Assembly (NCBI GenBank): GCA_964589365.1
Contig: CAZPTQ010000010.1
Location: forward strand, 1 to 44,839
Origin: M3007 sp964589365
GTDB taxonomy: Bacteria; Bacteroidota; Bacteroidia; Chitinophagales; Saprospiraceae
Length of the DNA: 44,839 nt
Direction of reading: 5' to 3'
The translations under genes were made by a program, and so were the position numbers. A model generated the notes under the pieces. It was not told where the DNA came from, made no database searches, and worked only from the letters and a program-made list of their open reading frames with translations. Shown in pieces: positions 30,483-38,145 of this stretch. Position 1 is the first letter of the stretch; every line of letters begins with the position of its first letter.

Positions 30483-31040
30483 TTATTCTGTTATCTTCAT
30501 GTCAAACTTCCCATGCTCGAACACCACGCGTTCAGGATAGTTGATTGCCTCATTACGATTTTTGAAAACCAGCCGATCGAAGCTCCCTGCAATTCTTTTT
30601 GAAACAAGGTCAATAAAAGTCACCTCCAAAGTACCCTGTGAGTTTTCGTCATCGTGATTATAAGTCGCACCAAAAACATCTCCGTCATCTGCTCCCCACG
30701 AATATATTGCGCCCACAAATCCGTCTAATCCCGTAGAGATAGCATTGTTTCCTTTTATTGGGTAGATACCAACTTTAAGGGGTATTTCGCCCAAGGTCAA
30801 AAACTCTCTGTTGAACCCATCTGTAGTATAAGTAAGGCAGATAAGTCCAACATAAAGACTATCTAATGCGTTGTACTGTGCATAAGCCGTTGACTGCCAA
30901 AATGCTCCACCACGATATGCCTCCAGAGAGCCAGTATCCATAGGGCCGGGGAAAGTTTTTTCTAGTTTAGGGCCATTATCATCCTTCTTACAAGAGAAAA
31001 GAATCAATGTGACAAGAAAGGTGGCAAGTATATTTTTCAT
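30483..31040 (-). CDS. Lipoprotein of unknown function, tandem copy B
   Basis: The 185-residue lipoprotein has the same signal peptide and lipobox (Cys17) as copy A. The central segment differs: by my count about 23 substitutions over some 85 residues and no insertion or deletion (for example FLEAGRDGDFW in A versus SLEAYRGGAFW in B). LGEIPLKVG and WGADDGDVFGATY are kept. It starts 6 nt after the stop codon of the T9SS metalloprotease, so the two are translated from one message. The lipoprotein could be an anchor, partner or immunity-type factor for the protease, but this is inference from position only. Confidence 0.85.
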   Translation of the reverse strand: MKNILATFLVTLILFSCKKDDNGPKLEKTFPGPMDTGSLEAYRGGAFWQSTAYAQYNALDSLYVGLICLTYTTDGFNREFLTLGEIPLKVGIYPIKGNNAISTGLDGFVGAIYSWGADDGDVFGATYNHDDENSQGTLEVTFIDLVSKRIAGSFDRLVFKNRNEAINYPERVVFEHGKFDMKITE

Positions 31041-31046
31041 AATGAG

Positions 31047-33004
31047 TTAGCGTTTGTTAATGAAGAGTTTGTGCGTTTCTGTGGTGGCATCGGTCGCAAT
31101 TATCACGAAATAAGCACCTGCGGACAGATCGCTTGTGCTGATTGCAATCTCCTGACTGCCAGAGACTCTGAAGTCTTTTATGAGCGTTCCGATACCATTG
31201 GTGATGCACACAGTAGCATCTGACACAACCGCATTTGAAAAAGAGATATTGAATGCATCGTCGGCTGGGTTAGGGTATAAGGTCGTCATATTTTCGGCTT
31301 GAGTCTCCGAAGTACTACTCAAGCTTCCATCACCACCCTTCGCGTAAAATTCGCAGGGATAAACCTTCTGTTTTACAAACCGAGTAAGCCCGTCACTTGA
31401 AGTGATTTTAAGTTGAACCCAAAAAGTAGGTTGGCAGTAAGGGCTCGAAATGGTGATAGAGGCTTGGTTAGAAATAAAAGTCCATGGGCCAACTGGGCCA
31501 CAGCCCCATTGCCATTCGTATTGATAAGGTGGTAGCCCAACGAAATTCCCCCAGCCTGGAGTAGGTGGAATCGAAATTGCATCAAGGGTGATGGAAGGAG
31601 GACACCATTGGTTGGGGCCTTCTATCCCTACTGTCCAATCTGCCTGATTGTAATCATCCGCAGTGCAGGCGGCATTGCGGATGATCCGTGCATTGTTATT
31701 GTCTGCTGTCCCTGTGGCCCCTCCATTGAAGTTAATGTCAGGGTTTGAGAAATGAGGGATACGAACCGCGCCATTTGCTATTTCTGTATTGAACATGAGG
31801 GCCATGATGGTTCTTTGTTCATTTCCACCGCCATCATTAAAAACCAACCCGTGAGAGCATACATCTGTATCATCATTGCCACAGGTGCCTGCCGTTGAAC
31901 AGTTGCTTGAGCGATTATGCCTAGCGCCCATTAGGTGTGCAAATTCATGGGCAAATGTCCANNNNNNNNNNNNNNNNNNNNNNNNNNNNNNNNNNNNNNN
32001 NNNNNNNNNNNNNNNNNNNNNNNNNNNNNNNNNNNNNNNNNNNNNNNNNNNNNNNNNNNNNTTGAGCGATTATGCCTAGCGCCCATTAGGTGTGCAAATT
32101 CATGGGCAAATGTCCAAGCAGGGTCAGCAATGCTCTGGATTTCTACAATGCCGTAGGCACAATTAAAGGATGGTGTCGGAGTTGGGCAAGCGTCAAAACT
32201 GTAAGAAACCCCTCGGATGTTCGGATAATCTTTGGCTGTCAACATAAGTACAATATCCGCTTGGTGTTGCTCTCGCAAGTTGCTGGCATCTGTGGCAAGT
32301 TCTTCAATGTCTTCGAAAGGTCTAAGTGGATTGTCATATCCAACAAATTCAAAGGTCTCAATTCTCCATCGAACGTGCTTGTTAGGGATTCCGCTATTGG
32401 CAAAAGCCAAATTGATGGATTCTATGCCTTGAAGGATGGTGGCAAGCACTGCCCAAGGGTCGGCTTGAGCACCAAACCATTCCTGAACATCGGGAGTAGA
32501 GACCAAAATAAGCAGGTCAATTTCTGAGAAGCAAGTGGTGTTCGCTGGTTCGCACCAGTTCGGCTCTATCGGAGTTGGGTCGGTATTTTCGGCTCCAGCA
32601 AAAGCGCAATCCTCTTTTGAAAGTTTGTTCAAATCTATTTCTCGCAAAAGGCTCAATGTACTGTTGATTGGGTGAATGCTGAAATACTGGCCTTGTCGCT
32701 GAATAAAACCGACCTTAGCACCAGGGGTCACTATAAGCGAGAGATAGCCGGGCTGGTTGGTCAACTTTGCAGACCAGACATAGTTACTACTGCTGGTGTA
32801 ATCAACATGGACTGCCTCGGATTGCAGCACCCCCGAAACGCCGGGGAGGTAGAGATTGACCAGGCCATTCGACTCGAATTGAGCCACATCTCCGATAGAG
32901 ATAAACTTGGTCGTTTTAGTGTCTTCCAGCAACGTTATTTTTTGAACGAACTGTAATTCACTAGAGGTAAGGGTGACTTGAGATGGACTGATTTCCTGAA
33001 TCAA
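31047..33004 (-). CDS. T9SS-secreted reprolysin-type metalloprotease, crossed by a false gap
   Basis: After removing the 100 Ns and one copy of the duplicated 55-mer (155 nt), the frame is continuous for 600 codons. The catalytic zinc motif is HEFAHLMGARHN (HExxHxxGxxH), with a downstream Met-turn candidate (TIMALMFN), as in reprolysin/M12B-like metzincins. Upstream is a prodomain-like beta region. A beta-sandwich follows, and the C-terminus is a type A T9SS sorting domain (LYPNPADDAFNI ... DLSAGAYFVIIATD ... HKLFINKR), which directs export across the outer membrane. The frame is open from a TTG at 33004. The residues just upstream in frame (LLILFFLSPPFWALAQ) look like a signal peptide but have no start codon; an ATG at 33068 is one base out of frame. 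Its substrate is unknown. Confidence 0.85.
31962..32061. other. 100-N scaffold gap flanked by identical 55-nt ends
   Basis: Positions 31907-31961 equal 32062-32116. Collapsing the repeat restores the protease reading frame, which supports the view that nothing is missing. Confidence 0.92.
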
Positions 33005-33338
33005 TTGGGCGAGCGCCCAGAACGGCGGAGAAAGAAAGAAAAGGATCAGGAGCGGTGTGCGGTGTCATAAGGAAACTGTTTGGGTGAAAAGATTCCCGAA
33101 AGTACGATTCAACTTTGAATTGTAATGCTAAACCCATTCTTTTTTTTGAGAAAATGAATTGTTTTTGCAGGATTTTCCCTGAAAGAAAGTATGAGGCGGT
33201 ATTACTTTAAAGCCCACCCTGCGATCTGGAAAAATTTTTAAAACGTCTGCTTCTTTTTTAAAGCAAAAGTTCTACCTTTGCCCGCCCAAAACGGAAACCA
33301 AAGAGTTTATTAAAAAAGCAACATTTTCGCTGTAAAAT
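33005..33338. other. Intergenic region between the metalloprotease and rpsT
   Basis: These 334 bases hold the start-less signal peptide stretch of the protease (about 33005-33068, minus), then AT-rich sequence without visible genes, then the rpsT promoter box at 33273-33280. I see no other feature. Confidence 0.7.
33273..33280 (+). promoter_or_regulatory. Putative -7 box of rpsT
   Basis: TACCTTTG matches TAnnTTTG, 58 nt upstream of the rpsT start codon. Confidence 0.55.
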
Positions 33339-33596
33339 ATGGCACACCACAAGTCCGCATTAAAGCGCATCCGCCAGAACGATAAGCGTCGTTTGGAGAA
33401 TCGCTACTACAAAAAATCCACCCGCACGGCCATCAAGAACCTGCGCGAAATGAAAGAAAAGGCCGAGGCTGAAAAGTTTCTGTCCAAAGTCGTGAGCATG
33501 ATTGACCGTTTGGCAAAGCGCGGCAACATACACCGCAACAAAGCAGCCAACCTCAAGAGCGGCTTGATGCGTCATGTGAACGCAATCGCGGCGTAA
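33339..33596 (+). CDS. rpsT: 30S ribosomal protein S20
   Basis: The 85-residue, highly basic, all-helical protein binds 16S rRNA. Characteristic segments are MAHHKSALKRIRQNDKRR, RTAIKNLREMKEKAE and GNIHRNKAANLKSGLMRHV. Length is typical. It is a single-gene unit with its own promoter box at 33273-33280 and a long word-built hairpin downstream (33606-33680). Confidence 0.97.
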   Translation: MAHHKSALKRIRQNDKRRLENRYYKKSTRTAIKNLREMKEKAEAEKFLSKVVSMIDRLAKRGNIHRNKAANLKSGLMRHVNAIAA

Positions 33597-33605
33597 ACTG
33601 CGTAG

Positions 33606-33680
33606 TTGTTTATTTGGGGATTTGGTTATTCGAGCGGCCAAGATTGGACACTCAAATAACCAAATCCCCAAATAAACAAA
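33606..33680. terminator. Word-built hairpin after rpsT
   Basis: Left arm 33606-33634 pairs with the region 33652-33680 over 29 nt with one mismatch. The word GTTTATTTGGGGATTTGG is shared with a single unpaired copy at about 36439-36459. Confidence 0.7.
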
Positions 33681-33767
33681 TCAACCGTTTTCAAGTTCGA
33701 CAAATCACCACAAGAAGTGTATCTCGAAATACCGGGGTACACTTTTTGTGTTCCATCTGCCCAACCA

Positions 33768-34838
33768 ATGGCTTTTCAATTCCACAAACTTAAAGTGCGC
33801 GATTTGCGCCGCGAGACCGCCGACACGGTTTCCATTTCGTTTGAAGTGCCCGAAAACGAACGCGCGGCATTTCGTTTCAAACAAGGGCAGCACCTCACGT
33901 TAAAAGTTGAAGTTGACGGCGAAGAAGTGCGGCGCTCTTATTCAATTTGCACCGGAACGCATGAAAACGACCTGCGCGTGGCGGTAAAAAAGGTGGATGG
34001 CGGACTTTTCAGCAGCTGGGCCAACGAGCAATTAAACGTGGGCGATTGGCTGGACGTGATGCCTCCGCAGGGGCATTTTTTCACCGAACTTAATGCTGAT
34101 AACGAAAATCTCTACGTCGCTTTTGTCGCGGGCAGCGGCATCACGCCTGTAATGAGCATTATTCGCAGTACACTTGTACAAGAACCGCGCAGCCGTTTCA
34201 TCCTCTTTTACGGCAACCGCTCATTCGACACCATTATTTTCCGGGAACAACTCGAAGAACTCAAAAACCTACACCCTGACCGCCTTTCTGTACACCATAT
34301 CCTGAGTCGCGAATCGCTTGGCAACGAACTTTTCAAAGGTCGTATTGACGCAATCAAATGCCGCCGTTTTGGCAAACACTTTTTTGATCCCACCGAAGTG
34401 GACGCTTTTTTCCTATGCGGCCCGGAAGAGATGGTTTTTGAGGTTAAAGATACGCTCGATGAAATGGGAGCGAACCCAAAGCATGTTCATTTTGAATTGT
34501 TTACCACCACGGGTATAATAAACAAACCTGTCAAGACCAGTACATCCAGAGAAGCTTTCGAAGCCTCCATCACGGTCATCCAGGACGGTGCGCAGTTCGA
34601 TTTTGATCTGCCTTCTGATGGCTCCACGCTGCTCGACGCGGCCATGCGTGCAGGCGCCGACCTGCCATATTCCTGCAAAGGGGGGGTATGTAGCACATGC
34701 AAAGCCCGTATTCTGGAAGGCAAGGTGGAAATGGATGTAAACTACGGTCTCGAGACAGACGAAGTGGAGATGGGTTATGTCTTGACTTGCCAGTCGCACC
34801 CGATTACGAAACGGGTGGTGGTGAGTTTTGATTCGTGA
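33768..34838 (+). CDS. paaE: PaaE-like NAD(P)H-dependent flavin/2Fe-2S reductase
   Basis: The 356-residue protein is a ferredoxin-NADP reductase-like electron-transfer module of the PaaE type. The FAD domain (about 1-105) has RRSYSICTG. The NAD(P)-binding domain (about 112-235) has GSGITPVMSI and FFLCGPEEMV. A C-terminal plant-type 2Fe-2S domain has Cys303, Cys308, Cys311 and Cys341 (SCKGGVCSTCKA ... LTCQSHP). In phenylacetate degradation PaaE feeds electrons to the PaaABC epoxidase, but no other paa oxygenase gene is here, so it may serve another oxygenase. The ATG at 33768 is preferred over the upstream one at 33717 because family members start near FQFHKLKV. A PaaY-like gamma carbonic anhydrase gene converges on it. 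Confidence 0.85.
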   Translation: MAFQFHKLKVRDLRRETADTVSISFEVPENERAAFRFKQGQHLTLKVEVDGEEVRRSYSICTGTHENDLRVAVKKVDGGLFSSWANEQLNVGDWLDVMPPQGHFFTELNADNENLYVAFVAGSGITPVMSIIRSTLVQEPRSRFILFYGNRSFDTIIFREQLEELKNLHPDRLSVHHILSRESLGNELFKGRIDAIKCRRFGKHFFDPTEVDAFFLCGPEEMVFEVKDTLDEMGANPKHVHFELFTTTGIINKPVKTSTSREAFEASITVIQDGAQFDFDLPSDGSTLLDAAMRAGADLPYSCKGGVCSTCKARILEGKVEMDVNYGLETDEVEMGYVLTCQSHPITKRVVVSFDS

Positions 34839-34862
34839 GCACTCAAATCCTTTTAAAACCAA

Positions 34863-35375
34863 CTACTTAAACCACGACGAATAAAAAACATAGTTGTTTG
34901 CAATTCGCTCAATCTGGCCTTTGAACAACTCGGGTGTGAGTTCCTTCACCCGCTTGGCCGGGACGCCCGCGTACACGCCCCCGGCATGGCAAACGGTGTT
35001 TTCCAGCACCACTGCCCCTGCCGCGATGAGGCAATTTTCTTCCACCACTGCCTGATCCATGACAATGGCCCCCATACCCACCAGCACATTGTCGTGCAGC
35101 GTGCAGCCATGTACCAGTGCCCGGTGGCCAATGCTGACGTTGTTGCCAATGGTGGTGCCGCATTTTTGGTAAGTACCGTGCAGGATGGCACCGTCCTGAA
35201 TATTGACTTTGTTGCCGATTCGGATAAAGTTCACATCGCCGCGCACAACGGCTTGGAACCAGACCGAGCATTCGTCGCCCATAGTTACGTCGCCAATGAT
35301 GGTGGCGTTTTCGGCGAGGAAACATTTGGCACCGAATTGGGGTGTGAATGCTCGACAAGGAAGTATTAGAGCCAT
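34863..35375 (-). CDS. Gamma-class carbonic anhydrase-like hexapeptide-repeat protein (PaaY/YrdA type)
   Basis: The 170-residue left-handed beta-helix protein belongs to the gamma carbonic anhydrase-like family. Hexapeptide repeats run from about residue 20 to 140. The metal-binding histidines are visible in AILHGT and in SIGHRALVHGC, and the WFQAVVRGD segment carries the conserved Arg-Gly-Asp. Members include carbonic anhydrases and PaaY, a thioesterase of phenylacetate metabolism; the sequence alone does not decide between them. It follows the VanZ-like gene by 28 nt on the same strand and converges on the PaaE-like gene. Confidence 0.88.
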   Translation of the reverse strand: MALILPCRAFTPQFGAKCFLAENATIIGDVTMGDECSVWFQAVVRGDVNFIRIGNKVNIQDGAILHGTYQKCGTTIGNNVSIGHRALVHGCTLHDNVLVGMGAIVMDQAVVEENCLIAAGAVVLENTVCHAGGVYAGVPAKRVKELTPELFKGQIERIANNYVFYSSWFK

Positions 35376-35403
35376 AGGAATTGCAATTTTGGAATGTGGA
35401 CAA

Positions 35404-35787
35404 TCATCCTCTTATTATAGGAGAAAGCATTTTGAATAATTGGGGTGTCAACATCACCGCTAAAAATGCCCCGGCTGCATTGGCCAGCATATCATCGTAT
35501 TCAAAAAACCTGTTGGGGAAAAACGTGCCTTGTACCCATTCCATCAGTGCGCCATAAGCCGCTGTGAAACAAAATATAAAGAACATTTCCCTGCTAGCCA
35601 CGGCTCGATTTTTTGATTTCCATACACCCCATGCCAAAAGCCAAACAAGCAGGGCGTACGCTCCGGCATGACCTAGTTTGTCTGCTGAAAACAATTTGAT
35701 TTTGGGCAGCTGGAGATTTGAGGTCACTGACAAATAAGTAACTATGGCAAGCCAAAGAATGGCTGGCAGGAAGGGTTTTAAAGTCAT
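35404..35787 (-). CDS. VanZ-like family membrane protein
   Basis: The 127-residue protein has about four membrane helices (for example AILWLAIVTYLSVTS, AYALLVWLLAWGVW, FFIFCFTAAYGALMEWVQG) and the VanZ-like pattern DKLGHAGAYALL ... YGALMEWVQGTFFPNR ... YDDMLANAAGA. VanZ relatives are small membrane proteins of mostly unknown function. Its ATG overlaps the stop codon of the SH3 gene by one base (TAATG), pointing to translational coupling. Confidence 0.85.
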   Translation of the reverse strand: MTLKPFLPAILWLAIVTYLSVTSNLQLPKIKLFSADKLGHAGAYALLVWLLAWGVWKSKNRAVASREMFFIFCFTAAYGALMEWVQGTFFPNRFFEYDDMLANAAGAFLAVMLTPQLFKMLSPIIRG

Positions 35788-36428
35788 TAGTTTTGCTTTT
35801 TTGGGGGCGCTTCCACGGGCTTTTTGTCTTCCAACACCCCTTGGCGCTTCATTTTATAATAATGTACACCAGCGCCAAACACCCAGCCATCTTTGCCTGA
35901 CTGGGTACGCACTTTTACCCAGTGGTCAGTCACTTTCTCGTAGCCAAGACTGATTTCCTGCGTCCAATCAGTTTTTTTGTTGAGGAATGTAACGGGTTCA
36001 TAGAGTTTGAGTTCCGCTACCGTTTCGCCTTTCAAGCCGGGTTCTTTGCGCACTTTCAATCCATCAATGGTAACAAAAAGTGTGGAACCGCTTGTGCTGG
36101 GCGGCGTGGCAGATGTAGTGGTTTCGTTGGAAAGCGAAGGGCGCTTGGGCGCTACGCCAGGTCGGGGGGCGGGTAAAGCAGTTGGCTGCGATTGGGTGAC
36201 AGGCGGAACTGCGGGGTTTTCAACGGGTTGGTTAGACGGCATTTTTGGGGCAGATTGCACCACTACCGTATCGCGCTTGACAGGGCGTTCTTCACTTTCA
36301 GTATCTACGACATCGCGACCCCGGCGCACAGAGTCGGCGCGGCGTTCGGAACATTTGGACGTGGCCCAAAAAGCCATGAAGCCCAAGAATGCCAAAAGGA
36401 TGAGTATTTCTGCTTTGGGAAGTTTCAT
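35787..36428 (-). CDS. Membrane-anchored bacterial SH3 domain protein
   Basis: The 213-residue protein has one N-terminal transmembrane helix (about 8-23). A low-complexity, proline- and threonine-rich linker follows (about 50-112). Then comes a bacterial SH3-like domain (about 115-190) with LFVTIDGLKVRKEPGLKGE and WVKVRTQSGKDGWVFGAGV. Such domains usually bind cell-wall peptides or other envelope partners. The tail is charged and proline-rich. It is the first gene of a tight operon with the VanZ-like and gamma carbonic anhydrase genes. Confidence 0.85.
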   Translation of the reverse strand: MKLPKAEILILLAFLGFMAFWATSKCSERRADSVRRGRDVVDTESEERPVKRDTVVVQSAPKMPSNQPVENPAVPPVTQSQPTALPAPRPGVAPKRPSLSNETTTSATPPSTSGSTLFVTIDGLKVRKEPGLKGETVAELKLYEPVTFLNKKTDWTQEISLGYEKVTDHWVKVRTQSGKDGWVFGAGVHYYKMKRQGVLEDKKPVEAPPKKQN

Positions 36429-36510
36429 GGATAGTGGATTTGTTTATTTGGGGATTTGGATGCAAAATTGGCCTTTTCAATTGAAACCAATCTGGATTTC
36501 ATCGAAATTC

Positions 36511-37971
36511 TCAGTCTTCCCTGCTCCCATCATCGGCCATGCGCACTATTTTGGGTGAAAATTTTGCCAATACGTCCACGAGTTCCGTTTGTGAAGCCAT
36601 TACCTGATGGATATCCTTGTAGGCCATCGGCGCTTCATCCAATCCACCTCCGATCAATGACACCCCCATGTCTTGCAGGATGTTCTGGAGATCACCCTTG
36701 CTCACGTTTTTGATTGCCTTGGTACGGCTCATCTGACGACCTGCACCATGTGAAGCAGAATTTATTGCCGAGGCCTCGCCCTTGCCACGAACCAAGAATC
36801 CCGGTGCGGTCATCGAGCCAGGGATTATTCCCATCACGCCTTTACCAGCCGGGGTAGCGCCTTTGCGGTGTACGATCACTTCCTCACCGTTCAGCATTTC
36901 CTTCCAGGCGAAATTGTGGTGATTTTCCACGCGCGCCAACACGGTCGCGCCAATGGCTTTGGTCAGTTTGCGGTGAATCACCTCGTGACACGCCGATGCG
37001 TAATCGCCCGCCAGATTCATGGCGAGCCAATACTCTTGTCCGGCTTCGGTGTTCATATCCAGATATGCCAGGTTCGCAGCGTATGCTGGCAATTTGCACT
37101 GCTCCTTGGCAATGCGGGTGTAATGCCCAGCCAAGGTTGCGCCCAGTCCACGGGAACCCGAATGGGTCAGCAAAGCGAGATAACGGCCTTTTTCAATGCC
37201 CAATGCCTCATCTTTTTCAGCAAAATCGATAATCCCCCACTCTACAAAGTGGTTGCCACCGCCAGACGAACCCAATTGGGTGAATGCCTTGTCGTGAAGG
37301 CCGCGCAGCAAAGCATTCATCTCAAATTCCTTGCGGTCCAACACATTGTGGTAGGCTCGGTCTTTCCCTTTGAAGCCAATGCCCGCTCCGAATGCCGTGC
37401 AGGCGATCAGTTCGCGCTTGTAAAAAGAGCGGTTGTCAAAAAAATGTTTTTCTGGAATATCGAATACCGACAAGGCCATTCGGCAACCGATGTCCACACC
37501 CACGCCATAAGGGATGATGGCGTTTTTAGTGGCCAATACTCCGCCGATGGGCAGGCCATATCCCTGGTGTGCATCGGGCATCAGGGCACCTGCTACCGTT
37601 ACGGGCAGGCGCATGGCAATGTTCATTTGGTTCAACGCGCCTTCTTCAATCCCATCTTTTCCGAATATGGTGTAAGCGGCGGCATCTTCTTTTAGTTCGA
37701 TGGTCGCTTTAGCGGCTGCTTCTTGTTTGGCTTCAACAATGGCTTTGGCCAAGGGTGCCAGCGTGGCATCTTCGAGGTATGCTTCCGGGTTTTTGCGCAC
37801 CCGGTTCAGGGTCGTCAGGGTTTTCTGTTTGTTGGTTTCTGCGAAACTTGCATTGGCGATTTCAAGGGCAATACCGAGGATTTTGCCTTCGGAAAATCCG
37901 AGGAACAGCAAGTCTTTTCCTTTGATTAAGACTTTTTCTTTGGTAGATTTCTTCTGGTGTTTTGCTTTCAT
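36511..37971 (-). CDS. rtcB: RNA-splicing ligase RtcB
   Basis: The 486-residue GTP- and Mn-dependent ligase joins RNA 2',3'-cyclic phosphate or 3'-phosphate ends to 5'-OH ends, acting in RNA repair or tRNA ligation. Landmarks in order are MPDAHQGYGLPIGGV, GVDIGCRM (metal Cys), GGGNHFVEWG (metal His), LLTHSGSRGLG (metal His), VENHHNFAW (metal His), and SASHGAGRQMSR, which contains the His that is guanylylated. The N-terminal region of about 90 residues is longer than in many RtcB proteins. The ATG at 37971 is chosen over that at 37989 because MKAKHQKK is the more natural start. No rtcA or rtcR neighbour is present. Confidence 0.93.
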   Translation of the reverse strand: MKAKHQKKSTKEKVLIKGKDLLFLGFSEGKILGIALEIANASFAETNKQKTLTTLNRVRKNPEAYLEDATLAPLAKAIVEAKQEAAAKATIELKEDAAAYTIFGKDGIEEGALNQMNIAMRLPVTVAGALMPDAHQGYGLPIGGVLATKNAIIPYGVGVDIGCRMALSVFDIPEKHFFDNRSFYKRELIACTAFGAGIGFKGKDRAYHNVLDRKEFEMNALLRGLHDKAFTQLGSSGGGNHFVEWGIIDFAEKDEALGIEKGRYLALLTHSGSRGLGATLAGHYTRIAKEQCKLPAYAANLAYLDMNTEAGQEYWLAMNLAGDYASACHEVIHRKLTKAIGATVLARVENHHNFAWKEMLNGEEVIVHRKGATPAGKGVMGIIPGSMTAPGFLVRGKGEASAINSASHGAGRQMSRTKAIKNVSKGDLQNILQDMGVSLIGGGLDEAPMAYKDIHQVMASQTELVDVLAKFSPKIVRMADDGSRED

Positions 37972-38033
37972 TGCTTTGATGTTGCACAAGGCGATAGACC
38001 TCCTAATTTAAGGGTGTTTTTCAAACGAATGGC

Positions 38034-38130
38034 CTAAACCTTGAAAATCAGGCTTGAGTTCCCCTGTAAATCATCAGCCACCATGAACCAAATTTGAAGA
38101 AGGTTTTGCAGGTCAAAAATCTGTGTCAAC
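38034..38130 (-). pseudogene. Possible remnant of a T9SS sorting-domain C-terminus
   Basis: Downstream of the TMTC-like gene a frame reads IFDLQNLLQIWFMVADDLQG, then NSSLIFKV and stop. The pattern (DL..L....[WY]FM....) resembles the last strands of a type A T9SS domain. No upstream gene body is present. Confidence 0.25.
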
Positions 38131-38145
38131 GGGCACTGCAAACTG

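Noticed and set aside
29777..30602. Plus-strand frames with identical ends overlapping the two lipoprotein genes
   Set aside because: They are shadows of the duplicated 3' blocks; the minus-strand frames carry the signal peptide and lipobox.
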